Assembly (NCBI RefSeq): GCF_019320115.1
Contig: NC_089588.1
Span: 121,526,837 to 121,590,836 of the forward strand
Origin: Miscanthus floridulus
Taxonomy: Eukaryota > Streptophyta > Magnoliopsida > Poales > Poaceae
DNA: 64,000 nt
Reading direction: 5' to 3'
Of the stretch, positions 22,736 to 33,178 are shown piece by piece (position 1 is the stretch's first letter; every line of letters begins with the position of its first letter). Under the pieces are notes generated by a model. That model saw only the letters and a program-made list of their open reading frames with translations. It made no database searches and was not told the origin of the DNA. Made by a program: the position numbers and the translations under genes.

Positions 22736-23387
22736 TTTGTCATGATGGAATGTAAAAAAAATTAAAAATTGCCGTTTTGGGACACTTTGCCGAGTGTTGC
22801 ATTCGGCAAAGGACCCCGTTGCCGAGTGCCATGGTCACAGCACTCGGCAAAACTGAAAAAATGGGCGCTTGGAAAACCATTTTTTCAGCTTTACCGAGTG
22901 TCATGACCATGGCACTCGACAAAGATTTTTTTTAAAAAAAAATTCAAACTTTGTCGAGTGCTGGCCAGAGGGCACTCGGCAAAGATTTTTTTTTAAAAAA
23001 AAATTCAAACTTTGCCGAGCGCCGGCCAGGGGGCACTCGGCAAAGAATTTTTAGAAAAAAAATAAAACATCTTTGCCGAGGGCCGGATAGAGGGCACTCG
23101 GCAAAGATTTTTTTTTAAAAAAAATAAAAAATCTTTGCCGAGTGCCTGCAGGGTTGGCACTCGGCAAAGCGACCGTCAACGGGGCCGGCGCCGTGACGGT
23201 CGCTTTTCTTTGCCGAGTGCCCCCGGGGCTCTCGACAAAGCCTTTGCCGAGTGCCCGATAAAAGACACTCGGCAGAGAGGGCTTTGCCGATCAATTTTTT
23301 GCCGTGTGTTCTTTGCCGAGTGCCTCAGGCACTAGGCAAAGAACCTGAATCCAGTTGTGTCGGCTATGCTACCACTGTAAGCAACAA

Positions 23388-23547
23388 ATTCCTCTTGTTA
23401 ATTAGTAGGGCAATAGTTTCTCTTCTTTTTTATTTTGAGCACAATGTGATACTTTTTTTCTTCAATGCTACCTCACGTTAATTAGTAGGACAATAAATTC
23501 TCTTCTTTTTTATTTTTAACACAATGTGATACTTTTTTTCTTCAATG
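23388..23547. repeat. 80-bp tandem duplication
   Basis: GTTAATTAGTAGG...ACACAATGTGATACTTTTTTTC occurs twice with a period of 80. Single copies occur in the paralogous segments near 25700 and 33590, so the duplication is local to this copy. Confidence 0.8.
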
Positions 23548-24169
23548 CTACCTCTTTTTAATTAGTGAAGAGTTTCATGGCGTTTTTTTCCAAGACTGTA
23601 ATGTCTTATAGAATGAAATAAAATATAGATAAAACACACTCTCTCAATGGAAAGTTTCATCCTATGATTTTATAGACCTTTACTTTCATGACTCATAAAG
23701 AGTTTAGTAATCGTATCAAGAGTTGTTCTCTCTTTTGTTAAAAACATTGCCATGTCAGCAAAAATGTCTATGTGATAGTCTACTAAATGCACATAAAAAT
23801 TCTATACAACTCCCACTAAGACTGACCTTAGAATGAGATGTAACAATTGATAAAAGATATCGTACTACTATTTATCAGTGTGTGTACAATGGTGCCGTCA
23901 GTGGTCAAGCTTGACTGCACGGTTTCTAACAGAGTTGGTAATTATATATACCAATTACAGTAAAAAAATCGAAGAGATCATTTCTAACGCACGCATATTG
24001 CCATCGCCATCATGTGATGTCATCAGTCGTCACCGCTTGTCCATGCATATGGATTCATCGGTGGCCACAATGAAATAATCCTCGCAACTGTCGTCAACCC
24101 CAACCACTACAAGAAGACACAACTCCATCGAGTAACCATGGTCTCGTGCTTGTAATCAACTCATAATTC
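23548..24169. other. 5' flank of RING pseudogene copy b
   Basis: AT-rich sequence partly repeated at 26100-26460 and 33700-34300, upstream of the other RING copies. It includes an ATGGATTCATCGGTGGCCAC-type motif shared with those copies. No independent gene. Confidence 0.5.
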
Positions 24170-24985
24170 CACGGCCACCAACACAACAATGGCGGGGGTG
24201 GAAGCCAGAATCACCTGCCACCGTCGTCACTGCTGGACGGCGGCCCGTACCGGCACACGTACTTCTACACCCAGGATTCGGGCCAGACGGACGACGACGG
24301 GAGCTTGAAGGTACTGCCCAGACTGTTCGCCGTGTTCCTCGTCGTCATCTTGCTGCTCAGGTTCGTCTGCACCGGCGGTGTCCGGACGGAGACGGAGGAG
24401 CAGGAAGCCGGAGGTGGGAACGACACTGCTGTGCGTCAGCTGCAGAGCAACGAATGAAGCAGGCGGCGGCTGGGTCGGCAGGTCACTGTCATCAATGGAG
24501 ATGGCAGGGTCGTGCCGGTAAAATCTAGGGCCTTGTTCCAAACTCTAAAATAGGCTCTATCAGCCTAGATAAATAGTATGATAATAGTATGTACATACAT
24601 TGCGATAAATCAAGAATGGTATATATTCAACCCTTGGTAGCCTCCACTCTTAAGTCATGTGAAGATGGAGAATCAGTCACTCGGCATCGGCTTGCTTGAT
24701 TGGCAAGATGGAGACACTTAGATGGGGAGATGAGCCGATACAGGCTAGATGGATTTGGTAACGCCCTGAGAAGAGACGCAACGTTGGCAACCAATCCTAT
24801 AGAGGGGGGAGGGCTCATGCGGGGTGTGCCTGGCGGACCTGCTGGACGACGGCGAGGCCGTCAGGGTGCTGCCGGCATGCATGCACTACTTCCACGCCTC
24901 CTGCGTCGGCAAGTGGCTGCGCGCGCACACCACCCTGCCCGCTCTGCCGCGCACCGCTCGTGGTTCTTTCCGCCGCCACCTAGCT
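24170..24985 (+). pseudogene. ATL-like RING-H2 gene, copy b, broken
   Basis: The N-terminal half (about 24173-24457) is homologous to copy c, with YFYTQDSGQTDDD, then a membrane segment (LFAVFLVVILLLRFVC) and an acidic EEQEAGGG region. The start codon is ACG where copy c has ATG; the early frame is shifted; TGA ends the frame after QSNE. An unrelated stretch of about 300 bases (24520-24810) separates this from the RING half (24817-24975: CGVCLADL...ACMHYFHASC). A one-base insertion just before the final CxxC moves those two zinc ligands out of frame. An intact ATL protein would be a membrane-bound E3 ubiquitin ligase. Confidence 0.8.
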
Positions 24986-25085
24986 AGGCCTATCCCTGTC
25001 GTGGCTACCAACTTCTTCCATGCATGCTTCCAGCTGGTCAGCAGGTTTCGCTTACTACGTACTCCGTAGTAGTAGTGCATAATAT

Positions 25086-25795
25086 ATGACGAAGGAATTG
25101 TTCATGTATACGGCAAAGGCTAGCACACTATGTATTCAAAATTTACAGCTTGATACGGAATTGTTCCTTATCTGTTTTGACTCAACAAGTGTTCAGAGAT
25201 TTTTTTTATATGCCTCTCTATAAGGGCGTCCGCAACAGGAATCAAATGGCTAGTCTAGATGAAATGCTATTGGTCAGAACAAGGACAGAGCAGCGTTGTA
25301 CCTAACAGCCGCCATCATCCCACCCTATGAAGACCTGGCGCTAGGGGTGGGCATGGTTAACCAAATATGAGGAACTAAACCGAACTAACCGACACCGAAC
25401 CCGAAATAACAGAAACTGTTTTTTTTTTCTATAATTCTGTCCCAAGAAGTAACTAACCAAATTAACTCTGAGCAGTACCATCTTCTCCATCAGGTAACCA
25501 AAAAAAGAGGAAACCGAAACACACATACACTACTTAAAAAATGATTTCAGGAGACCGGCCATTTTTATTTTCGGAGGTGGTAATTTTTTTGCCTGTCTCT
25601 ATAAGCAATTTTAGGAAGCACAAGAATTCAGAAGACAATAAAAAAATATGCCCGCCTCTGAAAATGTGGGCCGCCTCTGTAAACATTGGATTGTACATAT
25701 AGATTCTCTTCTTTTTAAACACAATACGACACTGGCTTCTTTCTTCCAGGGAACTGGTACTCTTTAAATTTTATATCAATTTACAATGAGATATG
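25086..25795. other. Intergenic, with a possible CACTA end remnant
   Basis: No gene is seen. At 25528 CACTACTTAAAAAATG is followed by short inverted GGAGGTGG/CCGCCTCTG words, which looks like one end of a small CACTA derivative; the other end was not found. Sequence from about 25700 resumes the segment shared with 23480 and 33600. Confidence 0.4.
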
Positions 25796-25935
25796 CTCCC
25801 CTATTTCAAATTATAAGTCGCTTTAACTATTTTGGTACATCAATTTTGCTATGTGTATAGATACAATGTATGTCTAGGTACATTTCAAAATCTATATGCC
25901 AAAAAAGTCAGAGCGACTTATAATTTGGAATGGAA
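25796..25935. mobile_element. Stowaway-like MITE, first of two
   Basis: CTATTTCAAATTATAAGTCGC on the left and its inverted partner (GCGACTTATAATTTGGAA) on the right give a hairpin of about 140 bp. The termini resemble Stowaway (Tc1/mariner-derived) elements. The TA duplication is not clean. Confidence 0.6.
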
Positions 25936-25946
25936 AAATTCTAGTA

Positions 25947-26084
25947 CTCCCTACATTTCAAATTTTAAGACGTTTTGGCCTCTCTGCGTATATAGTTCTT
26001 GCTATGCACTTAGATATACATTATGTGTAAATATATATTTGAAGCAATGTATCTAGAAAAGTCAAAATGCCTTCAAAGTGAGGA
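25947..26084. mobile_element. Stowaway-like MITE, second of two
   Basis: Starts CTCCCTACATTTCAAATTT and ends with the imperfect inverse around GTCAAAATGCCTTC. It lies 11 bp from the first one and has similar size and style. Confidence 0.5.
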
Positions 26085-26464
26085 ACTATTAATTTAACAA
26101 TGTGTTTGCAATGGTGTCTCTACTGACCCGATTTCGCTTATTGACAAATCTATTATGAGTGTTCAAACTTGACTATATATGGATTCTACTGAAAACGGAT
26201 CGGAGGTGACAAGTTATGCATGTCAGTACTGACTTCGACGGATACTAACAAATTGGAGAGATCATTTCCCGGAAATTTCTTTGAGGACGACGTACATACA
26301 CAGATTTGCCATTGTCAGGATGATGCCATTGCCCTTAGCCATGGATCCATCGGTGGCTACAAAGACAATCCTCGCAACTCTCGTCAACCCCAGCCACCTA
26401 CAAAAAGAGACGGTGACTCCATGGTCTAACCATGGTCTCGTACTTGTTGTGAACTCAGAATTCC

Positions 26465-27044
26465 ATGGCCACGAACACAAACAATGGTGGTGCAAGCCAC
26501 AATCAACTGTCATCGTCGCAGGACGGCAGTCCGTACGGGCACACGTACTACTCGAGCCAGCAGGATTCCGGCCAGACGGACGACGTGGATGGCAATAAGT
26601 TAGTGCCGCCCATAGTGTTCGCCGTCTTCGCCGTCGTCATCTGGGTCCTTTGCAGCAAAGTCCTCCGGACGGACACGGAGGAGCAGGAGATGGCCACCGG
26701 AGGCGGGGACGACGACACTACAGCTGCAGAGCAACGAAGCCGGCGACGGTTGGGTCGACAGGGCACCGTCATCGACGGTGGCTGGCGCGGCCGCTGTGGG
26801 GATGGCGCCGCCCATGCGGGCGGCCGAGCCACCGCTGGTGTGCACGTACCGGAAGGCGGACGGGTGGCGGGAGGGCTCTTGTGGCGTGTGCCTGGCGGAA
26901 CTGGACGACGGCGAGGCCGTCAGGGTGCTGCTTGCGCGCATGCACTACTTCCACGCCGCCTGTGTGGGCGAGTGGCTGTGCGCGCACGCCACCTGCCCGC
27001 TGTGCCGCGCACCGCTCGTCGCTCCCGCCAACGCCACCACCTAG
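26465..27044 (+). pseudogene. ATL-like RING-H2 gene, copy c, frameshifted
   Basis: From ATG 26465 the frame gives YYSSQQDSGQTDDVDG, a membrane segment (IVFAVFAVVIWVLCS) and the EEQEMATGGGDDD region. Near 26720 the frame shifts relative to the RING part, which is read in another frame down to the TAG before 27045 (CGVCLAELDDGEAV...YFHAACVGEW...CPLCRAPL). The third zinc ligand is Arg instead of Cys (LLARMHYFH; copies a and b have or imply ACMHYFH). A frame of 88 codons starting at 26778 could encode the RING half alone, without a membrane anchor. Translation of a working ligase is unlikely. Confidence 0.8.
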
Positions 27045-27109
27045 AGGCCTGTGGTGCCGTGGTGGTAATCGACTCCTTGCATACATGCTTCCAGGCTACA
27101 GTTCAACAT

Positions 27110-27781
27110 TATTTCTCTTCAAGTAAAATGCACTATAGTTCCATTAACTTTTGAGAAGGTGTCATTTAGGTCTATCAACTTTCAAACTATATTTTTGGGT
27201 CCCTAAACTTTTAGGCCCCGTTCGCTTGGAGGAATTTTGGAGGAACCTGGATGAATCTGGAGGAATTTGTGAGAGGAAAACACTGTTCCGGATGGAAAAA
27301 AAAGAAGCGGATCAAGCCGAGTTTAAGGACACGCGAACGGGGCCTTAAAGTAATCCACTGCAGGTCCATGCACCTTTGTTTGTGTTTATATTTTACAGAA
27401 ACATCCCTCCGTTTCTTTTTCTTTCACATGTGCTAACCCCTCCTTGTCTCCTGAGCACACAAGGCTGGCAGGAGAGCGCACTGAGCTTGCAAGGGAGCAT
27501 GCAGTGCGATCGAGCAAGCGGGACAGGGACATGCCTGCCTCCCTCTCGCGTGCACACGACGTCGTACGCGGCAGCTAGCAGCATGATCGCCGCAGGGTAG
27601 TACAGATGATGATCGACGACATGGCGGCAACAGCCTTCTTCGCGCGCAGCAGTGGCGCGCTGGTGGTGGCGGCCGCCGTCGTGCTGGCGGTGTCGTCGTC
27701 GATCGGCGTGGCCCGTGCGGACTTCGCCAAGGACCGTGCCATGTGCGCGGACCGGCAGATGGGCCATGCGGCGCTGGTGAG
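27110..27781 (+). repeat. Inverted duplication, left arm
   Basis: Apart from the MITE, this arm is the inverse of 31905-32490: shared words include TAAAATGCAC, CCATTAACTTTTGAG and the LTPG-like coding start. Outside the hAT insertion the two arms were only a few hundred bases apart. Confidence 0.85.
27215..27344. mobile_element. Tourist-like MITE with TTA duplication
   Basis: GGCCCCGTTCGC and its inverse GCGAACGGGGCC end a 130-bp element, with TTA on each side (27212-27214 and 27345-27347). The inverted paralogue near 32380-32395 lacks the element and reads continuously through the site. Confidence 0.85.
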
Positions 27782-27794
27782 TTGTTTTTTTTAG
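27606..27794 (+). pseudogene. LTPG-like gene, 5' fragment (plus-strand copy)
   Basis: The frame begins with a signal peptide (ALVVAAAVVLAVSSSIGVARA), then ADFAKDRAMCADRQMGH, the start of a GPI-anchored lipid-transfer (LTPG/xylogen-like) protein with its first cysteine. Homology stops at about 27781; the remaining codons to the stop are unrelated. The CC, CxC and later cysteines are missing. A leader of about 150 bases upstream is shared with the inverted copy. Confidence 0.65.
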
Positions 27795-28054
27795 AAGTTT
27801 ATTGACACTGCCACGCACTGTTCTCTCTCTACTTCAGTTCGGATCGCTGATACGCATGTAAGTCGCTAAACCGACCGTCAGTACTGTTGTTCAGCAGTAC
27901 TGATACTATAGCACGTACATGGGCTGTTGTAACTTCAAAAAGGTCGTGTCCACCGGAGCAACGAATTACTGTGCACACGGCCGGCCGGCCGCCGGATGAC
28001 CTTCCCTATATTAGTTGGCGCGCATGGTCCAAGCTAGCTAGCTTTTGCCATGCA
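27795..28054. other. Spacer of the inverted duplication
   Basis: No gene is seen. It lies between the plus-strand LTPG fragment and the 3' remnant of the minus-strand copy. Both orientations give only short frames. Confidence 0.5.
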
Positions 28055-28759
28055 CCGCGAGGTACGTAGTGTGTCTACGGTGCCTACGGGGCGGTGCTGG
28101 GCAGGAGCCACGACCTGCTTGAGCCCCGCGCAGAAGATAGTGGGGCGTAAAGTTGAGCAACGGGCCGGCCCGGCACGGCCCGGCCCGGGCCCGGGCCTGA
28201 TTGGCACGGCGTGCCGCCGGGCCGTGCCCCAATGGGACACCGTGTTTGCTTGCAGGCCCAGGCACGGTCCGTGGGCCGATTTACAGGCCGTGCCAGCCCG
28301 TTCAGCACGGGGCCCATTAAGACATCAGGCCAGCCCGTGGCCCGCTGTTTAAAAAACACCTTTTTCAAATTCATTTCAACAGATCTACAGTTCAGGACAT
28401 GTATCAAATTTATTTTCACAATTGACAAGTTCACAAATCACAAAAACATTTCAGAATTCACATTTCATACTTGATATCATAGCTATAGCTCACAAGTCAC
28501 AAGTTCACATAATCACATTTCATCAGTTCACAATAGAGCAAATGGAAGCCAAATATGTTTAAACTTGAGCTGTTCGTGCAATGCCGCCTCATTAAAAACC
28601 TTTGTAGGTAAAACTCACACCTCGTGAGATAAAACCCTACAAAGGAAAAGAGTACGGCCAGCTCATTATTGAATGGTTCAATTGTTCAAAGTTATTACAA
28701 ACCAAGTGTCTCAAATGTCTTCTCTCACTCAGACTCAATGCCTCACTCTCACTAACTGC

Positions 28760-30970
28760 CTAAGTGGTTATTCCACTAGCACCAGAGTCATGATCTAGAA
28801 ACTGATTCTTGAAGTAGTCTTCATACTCCTCATCCTCCACTGTATGCTGTCCCTTCTCTTCACCAAGCTCCCAGTCCTTCACGCAGATCAACATCTCCAC
28901 AGTGTCTGGTCCCAATCGACGTCGGCGCTCCTCAATGATCCTGCCAGTAAGACTAAAGCAAGACTCCGAAGAAGTTGTTGAAACAGGGACAGACATAATA
29001 TCTTTAGCCATTGTACAGAGAACTGGGAAGGTTAGTTTATGCTCATGCCACCAATTCAGGACATCAAAATCATCATCATAGGCCACAACATTGTCACTGT
29101 CAAGGTAAACAGTGAGCTCAGAGAGACCAGGAGGCACAGCAGATGATCCAGCAGTACTTGAAGGACCAGAAGAAACTGATCCTCCAAATATTTTGCCCCA
29201 TGCCTGCTTCCTCTTACCTGTCAATCCAGATGGATGGGTGGTCCTAGCTGGCCTAGCTGCACCAAACTTAGATTCATACTTGTCATACAGTTTATGCAAC
29301 TCAAATTTGACCTCAGCAAGATAATCAATGTAACTCATATTGTTACTCTGAGCAAGCAAGTCAAGCACATTCTGCAAACCTCTCATCTTAGCCCTTGGGT
29401 CCAGAACAAAAGCAAATGCATATAACAGTGGCACATGTTTCCAGTATTTAAGAAATTTAGCCTTCATTGGAGCAACAACATTACATAGATTAGAATCATG
29501 TTCATAGTCATGCAGGTGGCTAGCAATCTCAAGTATGTGATGCAGTACCAAAGGACTAGTAGGGTAATAAACACCAGACAGAGCAACAGTTGAATCATAG
29601 AACAATTCAAGAAACTGCAACACCTTTTCAGCAATGTACCAGTGCTGTTCAACCAACAGAGGATAGCCAAACTGAAGATTAATGAACACAGAAAATACAG
29701 TTCTATATGGCATTAAATGTTTAAGCATAAGATAGGTTGAGTTCCATCTAACATCCATATCCAAACAAAACTTACGAGGACGCATCCCCTTAGCTTGGCA
29801 GTATTCCTTGAATTGAGCAATGCGCTGATTAGATGAATTTAGGAAGTTAATTGCAGTTCTAAAAATCTCTATGCAAGGTTTAAGCCTTTTCAAACCAGAT
29901 TTAACAATCAAGTTAATTATATGGCAAGCACATCGCTGATGCACAACATGATACACCTTTTTAGTATGATCAGAAGGATCAACATCATAGCCCAGGTAAC
30001 CATCAAGCAAAGGGGTCAAAGCAAGCATAGCAGTTGTATTAGAAGATGCATTATCAAGACTAACAGAGAAAACTTTGTCAAGCAGGCCCCAATCTCTAAG
30101 CACACCAGAGATACATTCAGCAATGTTAATGCCATTATGACTCACTTCAATCAGTTTAAAACCAATAACAGATTTCTTAAGTTCCCAATCAGAAGTAATG
30201 TAGTGAGCAACAACAGCAATATAATCTTCCTTAGCATTACCAGACCAGATATCAGATGTCAAACAAACAGAAGACACACCAGGCATAACAGCAGCTTTAA
30301 GGTGCAACATTTTTTCATTGTATAGCTTAGACAGATCTCTAGCTGTGCTAAATCTAGTGACCCTCTTATATCTAGGATTGTGAGCACGCTGAATGTAATC
30401 ATCCCAAGCATCATTATCAGCAATAGACAAAGGCAGATCCAATCTAGCAATCAAACGAATCAGCTCATGCCTAGCAACATCAGGCTTATACTCCCAGTTT
30501 CTATAAGATCCATCAGGGTTTAAAGCAAGCCTACTTTGAACAGCATTAGCCCTATCAACTTTCTTTTTACAGGATATTAGATGTCTTTTTAAGTGACCAG
30601 TGCCATTAGCAGATTTACCAGACAAACGATGACGACAAAGCTTGCAAATAGCAGAAACAACCTGCTCACCATCCACTACCTCTTTGACTTCCTCGAAGTC
30701 AGCCCACACAGGGGAGCGCCGCTTACCAGTACCAGTGGTGGACGAAGCGAGTGAAGCTGCATCACTAGGGGCCGCCGCCGACGCACCAGCAGCAGCACTA
30801 GCCGCCGGCGCACCACCATCAGCACCATCATCTCGGTTGGTCGGAGGAGCACTCCTACCGAACAAGAGATGAGCAGCATCGCCCATGTCGTCTTCGTCGT
30901 CGGGGATCTGGCCCAACGACCTGAGCTCGTCATTGATGGTTGGACCATCGTCGTCACCAGAGCCGGCCAT
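28760..30970 (-). CDS. hAT transposase with BED zinc finger, 736 aa
   Basis: Single open frame from ATG at 30970. Residues 1-86 are acidic and Ala-rich. Residues 87-134 are a BED zinc finger (C109, C112, H126, H130), which binds the element ends. The RNase-H-like core shows LTSDIWSG (D240) and FSVSLDNA (D306), the places expected for catalytic acids, then CHIINLIVK and DVRWNSTYLML, conserved in plant hATs. The C-terminal dimerisation domain (about 640-710) has LNWWHEHKLTFPVL and STTSSESCFSLTGR. Length is normal for Ac-type enzymes. No stop or frameshift is seen. The 5' leader (30971-31885) would hold the promoter. It could be expressed from this copy, or be a domesticated or silenced gene; sequence alone cannot decide. 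Confidence 0.9.
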   Translation of the reverse strand: MAGSGDDDGPTINDELRSLGQIPDDEDDMGDAAHLLFGRSAPPTNRDDGADGGAPAASAAAGASAAAPSDAASLASSTTGTGKRRSPVWADFEEVKEVVDGEQVVSAICKLCRHRLSGKSANGTGHLKRHLISCKKKVDRANAVQSRLALNPDGSYRNWEYKPDVARHELIRLIARLDLPLSIADNDAWDDYIQRAHNPRYKRVTRFSTARDLSKLYNEKMLHLKAAVMPGVSSVCLTSDIWSGNAKEDYIAVVAHYITSDWELKKSVIGFKLIEVSHNGINIAECISGVLRDWGLLDKVFSVSLDNASSNTTAMLALTPLLDGYLGYDVDPSDHTKKVYHVVHQRCACHIINLIVKSGLKRLKPCIEIFRTAINFLNSSNQRIAQFKEYCQAKGMRPRKFCLDMDVRWNSTYLMLKHLMPYRTVFSVFINLQFGYPLLVEQHWYIAEKVLQFLELFYDSTVALSGVYYPTSPLVLHHILEIASHLHDYEHDSNLCNVVAPMKAKFLKYWKHVPLLYAFAFVLDPRAKMRGLQNVLDLLAQSNNMSYIDYLAEVKFELHKLYDKYESKFGAARPARTTHPSGLTGKRKQAWGKIFGGSVSSGPSSTAGSSAVPPGLSELTVYLDSDNVVAYDDDFDVLNWWHEHKLTFPVLCTMAKDIMSVPVSTTSSESCFSLTGRIIEERRRRLGPDTVEMLICVKDWELGEEKGQHTVEDEEYEDYFKNQFLDHDSGASGITT

Positions 30971-31075
30971 GGCTACCGCACAGCCTCTTCTTCAGCTCTC
31001 GGCACCGTTCCTCAACGGATCTAGCGGCACCAGCTAACGCCGGTGACCTGCAATGCAAAAAGAAAACAGAGAGTC

Positions 31076-31101
31076 AGAGAGAGAGAGAGAGAGAGAGAGA
31101 G
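31076..31101. repeat. (GA)n microsatellite
   Basis: About 13 GA units in the leader of the hAT transposase gene. Confidence 0.9.
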
Positions 31102-31904
31102 CAGAGAGGTTAGAATAGATCAAGATTCAAGGCTACGGGCTAGATCTAGGGTTAGAGTGGAGGTGGAGGGCTGGAGGCGTGGAGATCAGCTTACCTGCAT
31201 GGAGCCGGAGCCCGGCGCCGGAGAGACGGAGAAGAAGACGAGCGGCAGCGGCACCACTCCCCGACAGACGGTGACAAACAAGTTGCACGGTGGTGAAGAC
31301 CTTGCCGGTCAGAGAGAGAGAGGGAGGGAGAAGGAAGAAGACAGTACGAGAGCTCAGGATACGGCCGGAGACTAGGAAGATGACGAGAAAGGAGAGCAAG
31401 ATCCGGCGGTGGAGACGGCTCAGAAGGGAGAGCTCCAAGATCTCCAAGATCCGGCGGTGGAGACCTTGTCGGAGTGCAGGACGAGCGGCGAGCGGTGGAT
31501 CTTGGAGTCCTTGCCGGCGTCGAGCGGCGAGCGGTGGGCGGCGGCGCAAGGCGGGACGAGCAGGCGAGGTGGGGTGGGATCTAGGGTTTCGCGGTGGGGA
31601 ACGGTTGCGGCGGCCGGGGGAGGGAAATGAGGCGCGGCCGCGCGGGGGGGACGGCCGGCTGGCTTATATAGCCCCCCGGCTTACCGGGCCCTACCGGGCC
31701 AACCCTAGAAAAACGGGCCGGGCCGTGCCGCACGGCGTGCCTTGTTGACAGCCCAAGCACGGCCTGCAGCGGGCACCGGGCCGGCACGAGGCACGGTCGC
31801 GTACGGGCCGGGCCGTTTTCGGACCGGGCCATGCAACCGTGCTTCGGACCGGGCCGAAAGCACGCGGGCTGCATGCTAATCTTTAGTGGGGCGTGGGCGC
31901 GCGC

Positions 31905-32490
31905 GCCGTCGCCTTGTCCTGCACGAACGTCAGGCAAGTCGTCAGGCCCATCAGTCGGTCCGCGCACATGGCGTGGTCCTTGCGCGAAGTCCGCGCGGGC
32001 CATGCCGGACGACGACGACACCGCCAGCACGACGGCGCCCGCCACTACCAGTGCCGCAGCGCCGTCGATGCTGCGCCGCTGCCACGCGCGAAGAAGGCTG
32101 CCGCCGCCATGTCGTCGATCGTCGTCTGTGCAACGCTGCACCGGTCGTGGTGCTAGCTGCCACGTACGACGTCGTGTGCGTGCGAGAGGGAGGGAGGCGG
32201 GAGAGGATCGGAGGCACACATTCGTGTCCCGCTTGCTCACACTGCATGCCGCCATGCAAGCTCGGTGCCCTCTCCAGCCAGCCCTGTGTGCTGAGAAGAC
32301 AAGAGGGGTAAGCATGTGAAAGAAAAAGAAATGGAGGGTGGTTTCTACATAAACGAAGGGGTATGGACTTGCAGTGGGTCACTTAAAAAGTTTAAGAACT
32401 CAAAAATGCAGTTTGAGAGTTGATGGACCTATATGACACCTCCTCAAAAGTTAATGGATCTTTGGTGCATTTTACTCTTTCTCTTAATAC
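31905..32490 (-). repeat. Inverted duplication, right arm
   Basis: Inverse of 27110-27781 without the MITE. It carries the leader and signal-peptide exon of the minus-strand LTPG-like copy. Confidence 0.85.
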
Positions 32491-33004
32491 GTACTTTTAG
32501 GAATTGGTCATGTATACGGCAAAAGTTAATTAGCAGACTATATATATATTTGAAATTTCCACCTTGAGAACGGAAGCTGTTCCATATCGATTTTGACTCA
32601 ACACAATTGCTCAGATATATCTCCCTCTATCAGAAAAGTGCTTCTTAACCCTATCTCAGCGTCCTAATTGAACGACTTTGTAGGAATTCCATCAATTTCT
32701 TTATAAAAATTGAGCTCCTTAATAAAAATATAAAGTTTGGTATCCTCTTCAACTTGTAAGAGCATCTCCAGAAGTTTGGTATAGTTTACTTGTGCTAAAT
32801 TAATAGATGTAGCAAGTTAACAGAAGAAATAGCAACCATAAATTTTGTCCTTCTCCAACAATGTCCTATAATAATTTTCTAAACGATTTTGCATTGAGAA
32901 CCCGAATTATTTCTAACCAACTAAACCTTTTTTGTGCGTTTGGTTGCATAGTGGTGGTGTTGGGGTAGTGGACGAAATCGAAGAAAATTGAGTTAGGCTC
33001 CCAT
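32491..33004. other. Intergenic, AT-rich
   Basis: No gene. AAGAGCATCTCCAGAAG near 32758 resembles the terminus of a common grass MITE, but no inverted partner was found. Confidence 0.4.
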
Positions 33005-33178
33005 TCAACACTCCCCCTTCTGGTCACCTTGCTCGGTCCTTCACCTTAGACTTGTGCTTTGGCGGCAGACAGACGAGGGAATTTGTTAACCTTCATCCTT
33101 GCCTTTGTTCCCATGGGAAGTCGAACCCAGGACCTGATGAGGACTACTAGAGCCACCTAACTAGTCCAGCTAGGATCT
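33005..33178 (-). mobile_element. tRNA-derived SINE-like fragment
   Basis: On the minus strand AGCTGGACTAGTTAGGTGGC (A-box region) is followed about 30 bases later by GGTCCTGGGTTCGACTTCC (B-box region), the layout of a tRNA-derived SINE head. The ends and target duplication were not resolved. Confidence 0.45.

Larger units (their letters stand above)
20541..23359 (+). mobile_element. CACTA transposon E2, non-autonomous, 2.8 kb
   Basis: The left end is CACTACTTGAAACAGG. The right end, inverted, is CACAACTGGATTCAGG, 12 of 16 bases the same. TCG flanks both sides (20538-20540 and 23360-23362). Dense TTTGCCGAGTGC/GCACTCGGCAAA inverted repeats fill 20560-21020 and 22785-23340. Inside it keeps only the last exons of a TNPA-like gene; TNP2 is missing. 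The paralogue at 33524-33541 has the same flank with a single TCG and no element. Confidence 0.93.
28148..31885 (-). mobile_element. hAT transposon, complete, 3.7 kb
   Basis: The ends are TAAAGTTGAGCA (left) and, inverted, TAAAGATTAGCA (right), flanked by the 8-bp target duplication GTGGGGCG (28140-28147 and 31886-31893). The TIR resembles those of the Ac/Tam3 branch. GC-rich subterminal repeats (GGGCCGTGCC, CGGCCCGGCACGG) lie at both ends. One uninterrupted transposase gene fills the middle. With matched termini and an open gene it is a candidate autonomous copy. Confidence 0.93.
28055..32110 (-). pseudogene. LTPG-like gene (minus-strand copy) interrupted by a hAT element
   Basis: The 5' part (32110-31886) starts ATG and encodes a signal-peptide region, then KDHAMCADRLMGLTTCLTFV, with frameshifts near 32050 and 31995 relative to the plus-strand copy. 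It stops at the hAT insertion. Past the element the lipid-transfer homology resumes at 28139-28055 on the same strand with CAGLKQVV, the block that normally follows the CC pair. An intact protein would bind lipids at the cell surface. The frameshifts suggest it was already decayed, or decayed since. Confidence 0.65.

Noticed and set aside
30676..30957. Second plus- and minus-strand frames overlapping the hAT transposase N-terminus
   Set aside because: Shadows of the Ala/Asp-rich coding sequence.
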